Positions 1 to 11,070 of a stretch of DNA of 64,000 nucleotides are shown here, one piece after another. Position 1 is the first letter of the stretch, and the number at the start of each line of letters is the position of its first letter. The stretch is from assembly GCA_002105175.1 (NCBI GenBank), contig MCGE01000006.1:1054001-1118000 (forward strand), given 5' to 3'. Both the position numbers and the translations under genes were made by a program. This stretch comes from Absidia repens (lineage: Eukaryota; Mucoromycota; Mucoromycetes; Mucorales; Cunninghamellaceae). Under the pieces are notes generated by a model. It saw nothing but the letters and a program-made list of their open reading frames with translations. It made no database searches and had not been told where the DNA came from.

Positions 1-2523
1 TGATTGTTTTTGTCGCTTACAAAATAGATACCATATCTTTTTTTTTTTTTTTTTTTTTGCTTCTCTTTAACACCATGCTACATCCTCAACATTTTGGTTG
101 AATACCCTTCTTACATTAATTATCTCCACTTGAACAACACTACACCATGGTTCCCGTCATTTTTATTTTTTACAACAACCAATAGTAGTAACAGTGGTGA
201 TCTGGTGGCTCACTCTTCTCATGATAGCAACTTCTCTCTATTCACAGCCGATATCCTCTTTATTATCGTATCATACTCTCTTTGATTTCAGTATGGAGCT
301 ACTTGATCTTATTTAGTTGACACTCCTTCCCTTCCGCTATACAATAGTTGGTCATTCGCCATGGAATAAAATACTATACCTCCCCGTAATTATAATATAG
401 TTTACCGCTCATCACAGGACCACTTACGCTTATAGTTTGCCTTACATTATGTTTATTACACAAGACATATATATATATATATTCCATCAATGAATGCCAT
501 TAGCAGTTTGTAGCACTTCATACAGTGTTCTTAGATGATATAAAGAAATTTCTCTCCAAAATATCCTAGGCAAAACATAGTGTATGTAGTAGCCCATCAC
601 ATTCTCTCACTTCTGAGAGTAAGGACCCGATTTCAACTTACACCATCTCATACAGTATTAAAAAAAAATTTCCCCTTGAAATTAATTATACTCAATGATA
701 CATAATGTCTAAATGATTCCTTCGGTATATCACTAGAAAAAATAAATAAAAGATGATACTTAATTAGGAAATTCTTTTCATGCATGAATATGGTTTCAGG
801 TACTACTTCTGTGCAGAGAAATACCGTTTTAAACCAACTACTGTAACGGATGACCTCAGTTTGAAGAATTTTTCGGATGGGACGAAGTTATCACTCTATA
901 AAAAATAAAAACCTACTGTTGAGCCGGAAGACAATCACCAGCTCTTGAATGTCATTTTTGGCATTAGTGACGCCTTGGGTTGGGCAATGAACTAGTATAA
1001 TTTCATTTGTTTTATTTTATTTATTTTATTTTTTCATTTTTTACTTTTTTCATATTTTACTTATTTTAATTTTATCCAATTTTATTTTTCATTTTTTACT
1101 TTTTCATATTTTACTTATTTTAATTTTATCCAATTTTATTTTTCATTTTTTTAAATGTTAACAGTAACTCCGCTCCCCTCCCCCTTGACATATACCTTAT
1201 CCCAGATTTTGAAATTAGTATAAATACCCCACCTTTTTCTTCAACAATTTCAAAATCTTTAGTTTTTTATCAAGTTTTCTCAATTAACAAATAAAACTTA
1301 GTACAAAGGTTTTTACACCACCAAGTTATCTACCGTTTCTATTGGATCATAGAAACCTCCTTTTATTTTTGGCTACAAGTCTTCTTTTTTTAATTTTTAC
1401 TGTGTGTTATACACTTATTTTTATTGAACCAACAACGGTCAATACTTTTCTTTTTTATTTTATTTTACTCTTTCAAGTTTATTTTTTATAAACTTATCCT
1501 ACAGTTGGACTTTATCTACAAAAGTTCTGGTGCTCACTACTCTCAATTCTATTTTTGTCCGATTCAGGAACAAGTTATTTCAAATTCCGCCCAAGGAACA
1601 AATTTCTTTTCAAGCTCTAAACAAGCAAAAGCCATACTAAAGGATAACTCAAGACATCCTATTCAAACCAGAAAAACATAAAAAAACTTACAAAAACACA
1701 ATCCAGTTGGACTAAAATATACAAATTTAGCCGCAACACACTACTCTGTTACAAGCTTCTTACCCAAATTGGCCGTAACACTACAAAAACAAATTCCAAT
1801 TACGATGTCGCAAATGACATGGAACTTGGTGAAATTTTTGGATAGAACAATTTAATAGCCTGGGCCGCCAAGGAAGATGACTGATGAAACAAAGATGGTT
1901 TACGGAAACAAAATGGTTTACGGGAGTAGCGGGGTTTTCGGGTGCACGATAGTCTTTGTTTCGAGCACGATGTCTTGAACTTTAAAAATTTTAGTATAAA
2001 TACCTTGAAAAAAAATATCAAAAAGAAAAAAAGATTATCTTTGAACATATTATCTTTGATCACTTTATATTTTTTAATAAATTCATTATAAAGGTTTTTT
2101 TAAACCTCCCAACTTGTTGGCTTCCTTTTATTCCACACTTTGGAATATTTTTATTATATATTTTTGACAGCTGAGTCTGAATCTCGCTTCTCTTTATTTT
2201 TTTTGACTTGATTGAAGTCACTACTTATTTTATTGACCTTATTATTTTCATCTTTGAAAATAATACATCCTTACTTGGACTTTCAAGTTTAGTCCTTTAA
2301 TATCTTTAAGCCTTTGAAGCTACAATCGGTTGAACTTAATCCTAAAAAGTTCTGGTGCTCACTCTATAAAAAAATAAAAACCTACAAAAACAATTTTCAG
2401 TTACGACCTAACAACCAAAATTAGCCGTAACAACGAACTAAAAACCAAAATTAGCCGCAACAGCAACCCCAAACAGAAACTACATTACAACTCAGCCGAA
2501 GAGGCGAAAGATACAAAAGATAA
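1..2523. other. AT-rich non-coding region with diverged internal repeats
   Basis: No convincing gene is visible here: open frames are short and composed mostly of phenylalanine, leucine and lysine codons from T/A runs. The stretch contains a poly-T run near the left end and an (AT)n tract near 468-482. From about 880 to 2480 there are repeated modules described separately. Two TATA-like boxes (TATAAATAC) lie near 1219 and 1993 inside two diverged copies of the same module, so this may be decayed terminal-repeat or mobile-element DNA. That origin is inference only. Confidence 0.5.
1030..1150. repeat. Tandem duplication of a ~55 bp AT-rich unit
   Basis: Two nearly identical consecutive copies of a roughly 55 bp unit are visible, each reading TTCATTTTTTAC, then CATATTTTACTTATTTTAA, then TTTTATCCAATTTTATTT. 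The beginning of a third copy follows at about 1135-1150 before the sequence diverges. It is a simple low-complexity tandem duplication with no coding potential. Confidence 0.8.
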
Positions 2524-2595
2524 AGCCCTACGGGGGGTCGAACCCCCAACCTTGAGATTAAGAGTCTCACGCTCTGCCGATTGAGCTAGCAAGGC
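2524..2595 (-). tRNA. tRNA-Lys (anticodon CTT)
   Basis: Read on the minus strand, the sequence folds as a tRNA. The acceptor 5' strand is GCCTTGC, followed by TA and a D stem GCTC/GAGC. The anticodon stem TGAGA/TCTCA carries loop CTCTTAA, giving anticodon CTT for lysine. A GGGGG TTCGA T-arm and 3' strand GTAGGGC follow. It lacks an intron. The 3' half is one nucleotide shorter than the usual pattern: after TTCGA there are only six C, so either the T-loop has six bases or one stem pair is lost. The identity is clear, but whether this copy is fully functional is less certain. Confidence 0.88.
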
Positions 2596-3286
2596 TCCGT
2601 TGAAAAATAAATCAACGGGTATTATATAAGCCATACTACAAAATGAACCAAAATTTCATCTACTTTTTTCATCCTCCTATTAAAGAGAGTGGGTAAAAGC
2701 TTATCCAAAATCTTAATCAAAGATGAAGTTCTATGACTTTGAACTATCCCTCCATTCCTCCACTCAGATCACCGTATCAATGTCACTGGTACTATTTTTC
2801 CTCTTTTCTGTCGCCACACCCAACGCTTTTCCAGGTAGCAGGAATAAACATATACTATAAACATAGTTGCGAAATGCAAAGGAGACAACAGCAAAATATT
2901 TGAAGCAGTTTTTTTTTTTTTACAAGCACAATCTTCCTACACATAAATACAAACACACACACTGGATTGTACTCATGCCCATTCAACGAGACAATAAAAG
3001 GCATGAAAGAGCTTAAATGGTAAAAAGACAAGACATGTTTAATTCAAATATGTACACAGTGTAAGCTATGACAACTAACGCTAACCTAAGCTAATGGCAC
3101 TATTCTATTATTCTACAATGGAAGCTAATCTAGTGAAAGTTAGAAATCACGAATCCAAATTGGAAGGGGTTCCCCATGATATTTGTTTTGCGTTTTTCAA
3201 AATGCCACTGTTTCAAGTTCTAACGCTACTCCTACATCACCAGTATCCAAATGAGCCTTGCCATGATAACATCCAGACTTTCATGA

Positions 3287-3320
<34 letters not shown>

Positions 3321-3485
3321 AAAGAGAGGGATTTTTTTTATATGGCAATATAAATAGATTTTATTGCGGGGAATAAAAAGGAGTTGCATCATAGAGTGGC
3401 CACCCTCAAGGATTCAAATCATAATAGATAAAATAAAAAAAGAGGTCAACTACAAATAGTAAACTAAAAATAAAAAAAACTATAA
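2596..3485. other. Intergenic stretch with a 29-nt A run
   Basis: No gene recognised. The region lies between the tRNA and the LINE relic. It contains a T run near 2909-2922 and an uninterrupted A run at 3290-3318. The one open frame over 80 codons (3094-3357, plus) ends in a lysine homopolymer encoded by that A run and has no recognisable domain, so it is not called as a gene. Confidence 0.5.
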
Positions 3486-4437
3486 CTACGTGGGTTCAAG
3501 GGAAGGGAGGTAATAGGCATGTGGGGGAGGACGTAGCTGTGTAAAGAGGGCGGTGAGTGAAGAAAGGACTAAAGAGGGGACGAAAGGAACATTGTGGAAG
3601 ACTTGTTGCCAGTGGTTCAGCCAAATAATCTGTACCATGCAGCCACATATAATCCAAAGAGTGGGAGTAATAGTGGGAAGACTTGGAAAATCCAATGACA
3701 GGAGATGGGATAGGACTCTGTCTTGAGAAATTGAGTGGTCCGATAGAAGGTGTTCAAAAACTTGGAGCCAAAGAGACCATTTGGTGGGACAGGTAAAAAA
3801 GAAGTCTTTTTTAGTGTGAGAAGCCTTCGGAGGGGCCATCAGAAAAGAGACAAGAAGCAGTGGACATAGGACGGATCCTGGATAGGGTTTGTTGACAATA
3901 TAATTTTCCAGTGAGGAGGCGGTACCAGAGCGTGCGAGCGTGGAGATGTTGAGGGTATGACCAAAACTTTTTTCAAAGCCGCTTATTGATGTTGGGCATG
4001 ATGGTGGATGGTGGCAGTGATTGTAACAATTTTTGGCGATGGGATCCAGGTGTATGATTTTTCCAGTCGGTGGTCATAATGAAGGTTGATATCAACGGCA
4101 GATCTTCTGGTGTGCCTTCTTCTTGGCCCCAAGTAATCTTTTAAAGGAATCGTTGACTGTGATGGTGTGGTTGCGGAGATCTCGTAGGAGCTGTGATGAG
4201 AGGTTACGATAGCGAATGACATCAGGGGTGGTGAGTTGGATGGTGGATGGTGGCAAGAGGGGACGAAGACAACCAGGAGTGGCATCATAGCAGAAGAACC
4301 ATTGAACGGGATCAGAGGCATGAGTGGTGTTGATCCAATGTTCAAGAGGAGCAGAAGAGACAATGGCAGAGAGAGGCAGACGTAACCATGTAGCTATAGA
4401 GAGGGGCAGGGGGGGAAGAGAGGGAAGAAAATTGGTC
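3486..4437 (-). mobile_element. Decayed LINE (non-LTR retrotransposon) 3' end relic
   Basis: The minus strand encodes, in shifting frames, the C-terminal end of a LINE reverse-transcriptase polyprotein. Reading from about 4437 downwards there is SIATWLRLPLSA, SAPLEHWINTTHASD and QWFFCYDATPG, then a stretch near LLGAKKKAHQKICR interrupted by a stop. Further on, after a frame change, comes SHTKKDFFFTCPTKWSLW with VFEHLL, the signature of the zf-RVT zinc-binding domain at the end of L1/Tad-type elements. At least one stop and frame changes separate the pieces, and no catalytic reverse-transcriptase block (YADD) is present, so this is a 5'-truncated, dead copy. I saw no target-site duplication or 3' poly-A tail. 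Confidence 0.75.
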
Positions 4438-5056
4438 TAAAAAAAAACAAACAGAAATCATGTGTGCGGAGCCTGAATCGACTTTTTTTTTGTAATGTGT
4501 CGTTTATTGAATAAAGACTTGGACTCACGTCAAAACGAGCGGTGGCCAAGACATTTTTAACACTGTCCTCTATTTCGTTTTCAACAAAAAAAAGGACACA
4601 ATCGACGACGCGCTGAGCACGACGGTTGGGTCCCAATGGGCTGCCCACCATAAGTGCGAAATGGCGGAGGCTCTAATACCTTCCCATCAAAACCTACACT
4701 TCAATAAAAAGCTCTGACACCCAATAAATCGAAAGATTTCCAAAAGCTCAAGCGGAGCGACAGAGCGTTCTCAAAATCGCATAAAAACATAACCTTTGCT
4801 AACCACCTTTCGTCATTCATCTCCTCCGACCCCCCTTTTTCTTTTAATCAAATCCAGTAGAGATAGAGGACATGCAATATAATAAAATGTAAAGATATAA
4901 AAGTAACAATAACAGATGCAACGAGTTTATTTAAAAATATAAATGCGTAGATTAAAGAGACAAGCTAATATACTAAAACTAACACTAACACTAACACTAT
5001 CACTAATGGCAGCTATCACGAAGGAAGAAAACAACCATCAGATCAGGCGATCAAAA
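4438..5056. other. Intergenic: LINE junction and 3' flank of polo kinase
   Basis: A minus-strand open frame at 4394-4651 starts MVGSPLGPNRRAQ and runs about 40 residues before a donor-like GTGAGT. I could not connect it to a recognised family, and it may be a chance frame at the 5' edge of the LINE relic. The rest is AT-rich 3' flank of the polo kinase gene, with a short (CTAACA)n-like stretch near 4976-5000. No other gene is seen. Confidence 0.4.
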
Positions 5057-6554
5057 TCATGAGTCTTGGATTTGCGCTTGCAGAGTATCCTTAGCGTACG
5101 TCAACAGATAGAGTAATTCCCGATCGCCGGTCGCTATTGCTTCTGTTAGTTCATACATTTTCAGCTTTCTTGATTGATCCACATATATAATTTTCGTTCC
5201 ATATTCCATGAACATCAGTTTCGGTCTAGAGAAAAAGTTGAACTACATATACATACACACAAGAAAGAAAGAAGAATAAAGTTGAATAATCCGTAGATCA
5301 ATATCACTAGCTTTGTCTTTACTTACCTGAAGTATATTGTTGCTTAGCCTAAAAACAACAGCTTCCTCAGTGACCACATACTTGGACAGATAAATTCCAT
5401 TACTTGTGTCGCCCGGTACCCGATTTGTTGCCAAACAAGCGAGTTTTTCATCCATATATTCTTTGAAGTTGGTCATCAAATATTGCTTTTTTCGAAGGTG
5501 AGTAGGGATGTCTGTATGCTGGAATTCTTGAATAATAGGTGGTGAGCCATGTGCAATGTATCGATATGTTCTACGTATAAAAAATAGGAAGTTAGGTGAT
5601 TGTTGCTTTTTTTCTCTCCCAATATAACTTACATTTCATCAAAGGTTGAAAGGGTCGTGGAATCGTTGAAGAGGACGCCCATTTCACCATCAGAAATCGA
5701 ATATCCAAGACCATACTTGCTGGTAAAATCGACCCATCTACTGAGAAATGCATTGTGTTTTGTCCAAACAATAGGTTCGATAGGTGTGCCTTTCCTGCGA
5801 GCCATGATACTATCCTTGTTCAACAGAGCCTTGGTCAAAGCGGATGCAAGAGTCACTATAAGTTTTTTATCAGAGCTGGCATGTTGTGAGTTGAGTTGTG
5901 ATGATGATGATGCTGGGTCTTCCGAGGACGTTCGTAAAAACTGTAAGGTCGGTCGTCCTTGTAATGCTGAGTGTGGAATACGGGTTGGTAATTCTTGGTG
6001 TTGGATAAATGGGTGTTGTAATATGTCGGATATAGAGAGTCGTTCATCTAATTGCAGGGGGGGGTTAAAAGAAAAAGGTAAGTAAAGGAGACGAAGTATC
6101 AATGTTGACTATTAATGTCTATGTTCAATTACCTGGATCATTGACTAACATTTTTGATACCAGATCTTTAGCTTCGGAGGATGTGGACCCTTGTTCAGAA
6201 AAGACATATGTTGGCTTTTTCGAGTTGGCACGTATTTTGCTATGTAAAAATAAAAATATCAACAAAAAAGGAGTTGGCTTTAGTTAAAAAGGAAGTCCCT
6301 TCATATACTGTCTTACCGGTAAATTTCATTGTGGTCTTCCATTTGGAAGGGATGGCTTCCAGTAAGTAATGTATATCTAAATAAAAAATGATAACAAGTA
6401 AAGTAAGATAATATAATTCCACTTTTCGTCTTTTAGTTCAGCATGAAGGCTTACAATACAACGCCTAACGCCCATATATCAGCCTTTTGGTTGTGCCTAT
6501 GATTGCCAAATAGGATTTCTGGAGCCATGTAATTTGGGGTACCGCAGACAGTTC

Positions 6555-6590
<36 letters not shown>

Positions 6591-6627
6591 AAGAAAGAAA
6601 GAAAGATGTAGTTACCAATAACATCAA

Positions 6628-6663
<36 letters not shown>

Positions 6664-7819
6664 TTTTCCTATCTTCAGGAGTTTCTAGCATAGCAGAGAG
6701 ACCAAAATCACCAAGTTTAATATTCATTTTATGATCCAGAAAGATGTTGCTAAGCTTTATATCACGATGAACCACCATTTTTTCATGCATGTACCTACAA
6801 GCATCCAGAAGTTGAACCAAATAGTAGCGCGTTTCAGGTTCGGTTAAATGTCGTCTTGCTTTCAGCATTTCTATCAGTGTCTATATATTACATATAATTA
6901 TATATAAAAGGCCGGTTAGTTTGTCGATCGGTTTCTTGTTTGTATATCCTCTCCCTGTTCCCTTCCCCCGTTCACCACATCATGTTACCTTGTTTTCACA
7001 TAATTCCATAATAAGGTATACATTATTGTCGTCTTCGAAACAACTGAAAAACTGGACAATACGTTGGTGCTTCATTGATCCATGAGTGATGATTTCGCCA
7101 TGCAATTTGATGCGGTGTCGTTGTTGTTCTAAGGAAGCCTTCGCCACAATCTTCGCAGCATAGAGGTTCCCATCCTGGTCCCTGACTTGGTAACACCTAG
7201 CAAATCCCCCTAAGGTTTTTTTTCCACACAAAGAAAGTCAGTAACAAAGAATCATAATTATACCACTCACTCTCCGCCTACTATTTACCTCGCCAAGTAA
7301 TTGTAATTTTGTATAAGTAACACCGTGATCCTTGTCTACCATGGTCACGGGGACTTCTTCGTCAGTAACAACTGGTATCCGATTCCCATGACCAGCTCGT
7401 TTCCGTTGTAGCTGATGTGGTTGCGGTTGTAGTGGCTTTGGTGATTGAGTAGCGCGGATATTTGTCGTTGGTTTCTTGATAGCATTAGGGGTAGTCAATC
7501 GATCAAGAGGACTGTTGTTGTTATTTTTGCTGTTGCTGACCGTATGTTTATTTCGATTCGATTGTCGTAAAGGAAGTCGTTGAATGGTGTTAGTGGTAGC
7601 AGTACCGGCGCCAGTATGATTATCAGCTAATGGAGGACGATTTTCCCTATCTAATTTCTTAAATATAGCGGCAGCTGAAGCAGATGTTGCGGTTGAAGAT
7701 GCTGGATGATTGGCCGGTCGAAGTGGCGGATCTCTTGGTATCGTCACTCCCACAGAGCCTACCACATTTGACGAAGGTTGCACCTGTGGTCGGTTCACGT
7801 TTTGTCGTTGTCGATTCAT
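5057..7819 (-). CDS. CDC5: Polo-like kinase (Cdc5/Plk1 family)
   Basis: Serine/threonine kinase of the polo family, which drives mitotic entry, spindle and cytokinesis events. About nine exons encode roughly 700 residues. The N-terminal ~150 residues (MNRQRQNVNRP...) are low complexity. The kinase domain follows: LLGEGGFARCYQ glycine loop, AAKIVAK lysine, HRDIKLSNIFLD catalytic loop, GDFGLS, and activation segment KRTVCGTPNYMAPE with the expected Thr. Polo box 1 is clear (WVDFTSKYGLGYSISDGEMG, then VLFNDSTTLSTFDE). Polo box 2 spans the last two exons (VVFRLSNNILQ joined to FNFFSRPKLMFMEYG). That join needs the upstream acceptor at 5243-5244, because the nearer acceptor shifts the frame. The start at 7819 is the first ATG of the N-terminal exon after a 5' leader. 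The stop is at 5057-5059. Introns are 50-110 nt, one with A30/T31 arms. Confidence 0.95.
6554..6662 (-). repeat. Polo-kinase intron made of facing A30 and T31 runs
   Basis: This 109-nt intron lies between exons ending at EDRKR and beginning at TVCGTPNY. On the plus strand it has 30 consecutive A (6559-6588), a short GAAA repeat with a unique middle, then 31 consecutive T (6630-6660). In the transcript the arms could pair as a 30-bp A:U hairpin bringing both splice sites together. The splice sites are supported because joining the flanking exons restores the kinase activation segment. Confidence 0.85.
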
Positions 7820-7982
7820 TGTAAGGTATATGTAATAATGTTGCCAGTCCTTTGGTTTTATTGGAAACCTAAAGGATCTACTGTAATAAAATATATTAAG
7901 AAATAAATAATAAGAAATAAAAATAAAATGACCAAGAGAGGGCAAGTATTGTTTTTTTTTATTATATATTGTATTTTTCAAT

Positions 7983-8001
7983 TCCCGCCCCATTTTCGCG
8001 C
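7983..8001. promoter_or_regulatory. E2F-like GC-box cluster upstream of polo kinase
   Basis: About 165-180 bp upstream of the polo kinase ATG, in otherwise AT-rich DNA, lie TTCCCGCC and TTTCGCGC (7994-8001). The latter is an exact match to the TTTSSCGC consensus bound by E2F/DP factors. Early-diverging fungi are thought to keep E2F-type regulators, so this could contribute to cell-cycle expression. The function is inferred from the motif and position only. Confidence 0.45.
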
Positions 8002-9451
8002 CAATCCGTAAATCAAATAATGAATCCAGTTTATTCACGTTCAATTAGACGAAGTATAAATAAATTGAGACGGTGACAAAATCAGATTGTGATTGGGATA
8101 AAACAATTTAGGATGAGTGGAGAAATATTTTGGGATGAAAAGAATAATATTGAGACGGGAGCGGGATAATATTTAGACAATTAAAAATAATGGAGAAAGG
8201 TTTGCATTCATTCCATAAAATGATGATTTTCTTCTTTTAAAACTTTCGCGAGGAATAAATTTTAATTGTTAAACTGTATTTAATATCGATGATATGGCGG
8301 AGAGGGGGGGGAGTGATGAGGTGAGGCACATACTGATATAGATAGAAGGCGGAAACACGTCGCACGCCAGAATATCAACATAAAACCTAGCATATAAGAG
8401 TGAAGTAAGGGCAACAGTTATAAGGGGAGAGCGGAGAAGAGAGAAGAGAAGAGAAGATGACCAGACAAGATGGCAGAGGAACACCAACGGACAACAACAC
8501 CAAAAAAAAAAAACTTGGGATTTATAGGACCCGGACTTGATAAAGAAGACTTGTACTTGAAAGGGATAAGAATAGAGCGTTTTTTTCTTAAAAAAAAAGT
8601 TATGAGGAAGATAATGATATATTTGCAGGGGAAGTTGAAAGGTGTGGGCATCATAAAAGTTCAAGTTGAAGAAATGATTGCCTTGATTTAGAAAAATTGT
8701 CGCCAATGACCCGAGTTTTAGTCCGTGAATACTGATCGGTAATATGTTGACCACCAATATACTGTACTAGCCGGATCCAACTGAAGCAAAAGGAAGGGAT
8801 CAGTAGATGGTCGTTTATCTATCGGTTTTAACTGTTGATTTGGACTTCATAAATGTCGTGGATTATACATAATGTATACCCATAGCAGTAATAAAAAAAG
8901 GGAAATGTAATATACCGCTACACACCCACTACACACCCATCCCAGCGCATTTAGCTTTCCTTTTCGTATCAATTCCGTCAATGTAATTGACGCACCGTGT
9001 CTAAACAGTAAGCAAACCGGTCGCTTCTCAGAAGTCGAAAGACTTTTTTTTTTTGAAAGGCAGTCCAGAGATAATATAGACGGAGTGAATACTCAGCTAT
9101 TTGCAAGCCTGTGTTAAATGTTTACGAAAAAAAAAGTGATGGGCTTTCCAAGCACACCAGAGTTACGTACCATCTATTACTTTTTTGTGTACTATATCGT
9201 TGTTTTGATGACTATTTTTCCAACGATCGACAACCTCGTGTCCTTGCGATCCTCTTTCATAATACGGTAGAGGTCCACAGTAACGATATCGCCAGAAAAG
9301 GAAGTACATCTTTATTGTGGATAATATCGTTATTCTGATGTGAGCGGCGATGATATATCTGGGAAGACCAAAATCTTATGAAACCTTCTCGTATTTTTTC
9401 ATTGAAATGAAAGCCGTTGTTGAGGGACGACTGCAGTTCAGCGAGAGAAAA
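8002..9451. other. Intergenic, no gene recognised
   Basis: The far upstream region of the polo kinase. Short overlapping open frames at 8269-8757 on both strands are rich in K/F runs and show no domain. The sequence is AT-rich with several short A and T runs. Nothing else is supported. Confidence 0.5.
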
Positions 9452-10040
9452 TATTTCAAATCCCGCCCACGTGAAGTCTTACTTTAATTTTTTTTTTCCA
9501 ACTCTCTCTTTTTTCCCTGTTTTAATTTTTCACAATTGTGGCCCGCATCGGGTAATGGTGGTCTCAGATTAGTGTCAGGACTAGTTTAGAAGCATTTTCA
9601 GAAAGGGGATTACAAGATGCATGGGGAAACCCTTTCATTTTGGATTCAGGATTTTAGGACCGCCATTAGTTGGCTGTTTGGAATCTTCATTGGCATAGCA
9701 CAGTATTAGTTTGTCCGTAGTTTGTATCTGCGCATAAATAAAAGTGTCTCTTTTTACTTCCTTCACTGAAATATATCCCATTAGGCTCACTCATATTTTG
9801 TACAACTGATTCCGTTTTTACAATCGGCCCTTTAGATTAGCGTTTGCAATTGTTACGTCTTAATAAAAGATATCTATTTACAGTCTTTTTCATGTCTTGT
9901 CTGCTTTGGACAGTATATTAGATCTCATTTTAGTATAGCCATTTTAGATTAGTGTTGATCATTTTTCATATCCATTCCATAGTCTCCTTCATGTTACCGG
10001 CAATACGTCCCTTGTAGTGTTTTTTGATGTGTGTTGATGG
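9452..10040 (+). repeat. Dispersed repeat family, copy A
   Basis: The copy begins with CAAATCCCGCCCACGTG and is followed by a T-rich stretch. Then come GATTAGTGTCAGGACTAG, the core GCATGGGGAAACCCTTTCAT (around 9619-9638), TTAGTATTAGTTTGTC-like sequence, AATAAA and two further GATTAGTGT or GATTAGCGT motifs. It ends near CCCTTGTAGTGT. The order and much of the sequence are shared with copies at 29.2 kb (plus), 40.4-41.4 kb (minus) and 52.1 kb (plus). No long open frame is present. The type of element (solo LTR, MITE, SINE-like or a transcribed non-coding unit) is undetermined. Confidence 0.8.
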
Positions 10041-11070
10041 TGGGTGTTGCACCAGGGAGTATTTAGTTAGGACCTTTTATTGAACAGTATTAATTATTTT
10101 TAAAGACATTTACCAGTATTTGCGTCTTTCTCGATGTTATTATTGGGGAAAATGGGAATTGCTTTTGAAAAGCACAATTTCTTTTTCCCAAAATACAGAA
10201 TGACTCTATATATCTTCTAGACATTATTAAACCACAACTTAGCCCTTGAAAAACCATCGAAGGTCCAGTCTTCTTTTTTATGTTTGATCCTTAATTACTT
10301 CACATACTAACCTTAGCTCCTTGGACTCAAAATGAGATGTTCAGTCGGGTCTATATTTTATATTACTGCAGCAGCTCAAAGCGTCATCTGTCACCTATAC
10401 AAAGGATGCTTCGCCCAAATGTGCGGCTGATCTCACCCATATCCAAAAGAGAATTGTTATTCGAATTACTATACTTCGCAGCCAACGATCAATGCTTTCC
10501 AGAAAAGTACCATTTATACCAGTATCGTTAATGTGACAATTACGATACGTACAGGATTGCGGTTTGCCGGGTCAACCGCCATGTATCATATCATGAAAGC
10601 GTCATTCGAATAGTTTTTCTTGCACTCCTGTATTTACTGTTGATTTCTTTCCTTTGGCTCTTATTCAGCTACCACAGATGGCGCCATTCGGTGTTGAAAC
10701 GCCGCATAGGAGGATGTGTGTCGTTGTCTTTGACCTATGTATTATCAAAAAAAAAGATACTTTATGGGGAACCTTTCTCCGCCTTAAACTATCCATATAA
10801 AGTATTCGCAAAAGGTAAAATACTTGTAGGGCTCTGACCAAAGTGATATATTATTTAAAAATACTGCAGGTGTTTTTTTTTTGAGCAACTGATCTCAATG
10901 TGTACATTGGATTGAGAATAATTGTGTTCCCAGGATACGAATATTTAAATCGCCGCTTTGCCCACCCTTCTAAATGCTTGCAAATCGAAAAATGATTTTT
11001 TTTTCCTTCTCGGTTTTCCTCTCACCAGTCTCTGAATTTGGTTGCTCATCGTTTGAACAGTATAAAAACG
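10041..11070. other. Intergenic / upstream region of the SIP5-like gene
   Basis: No gene recognised. Two plus-strand open frames of about 65 codons (10337-10531 and 10640-10837) have no domain and no plausible splice partners. The last ~150 bp before 11071 is presumably the promoter and leader of the SIP5-like gene. Confidence 0.45.

Noticed and set aside
8269..8757. Overlapping open frames on both strands
   Set aside because: Composition is dominated by T/A-run codons (F, K, L) with no domain, no partner exons and no start context.
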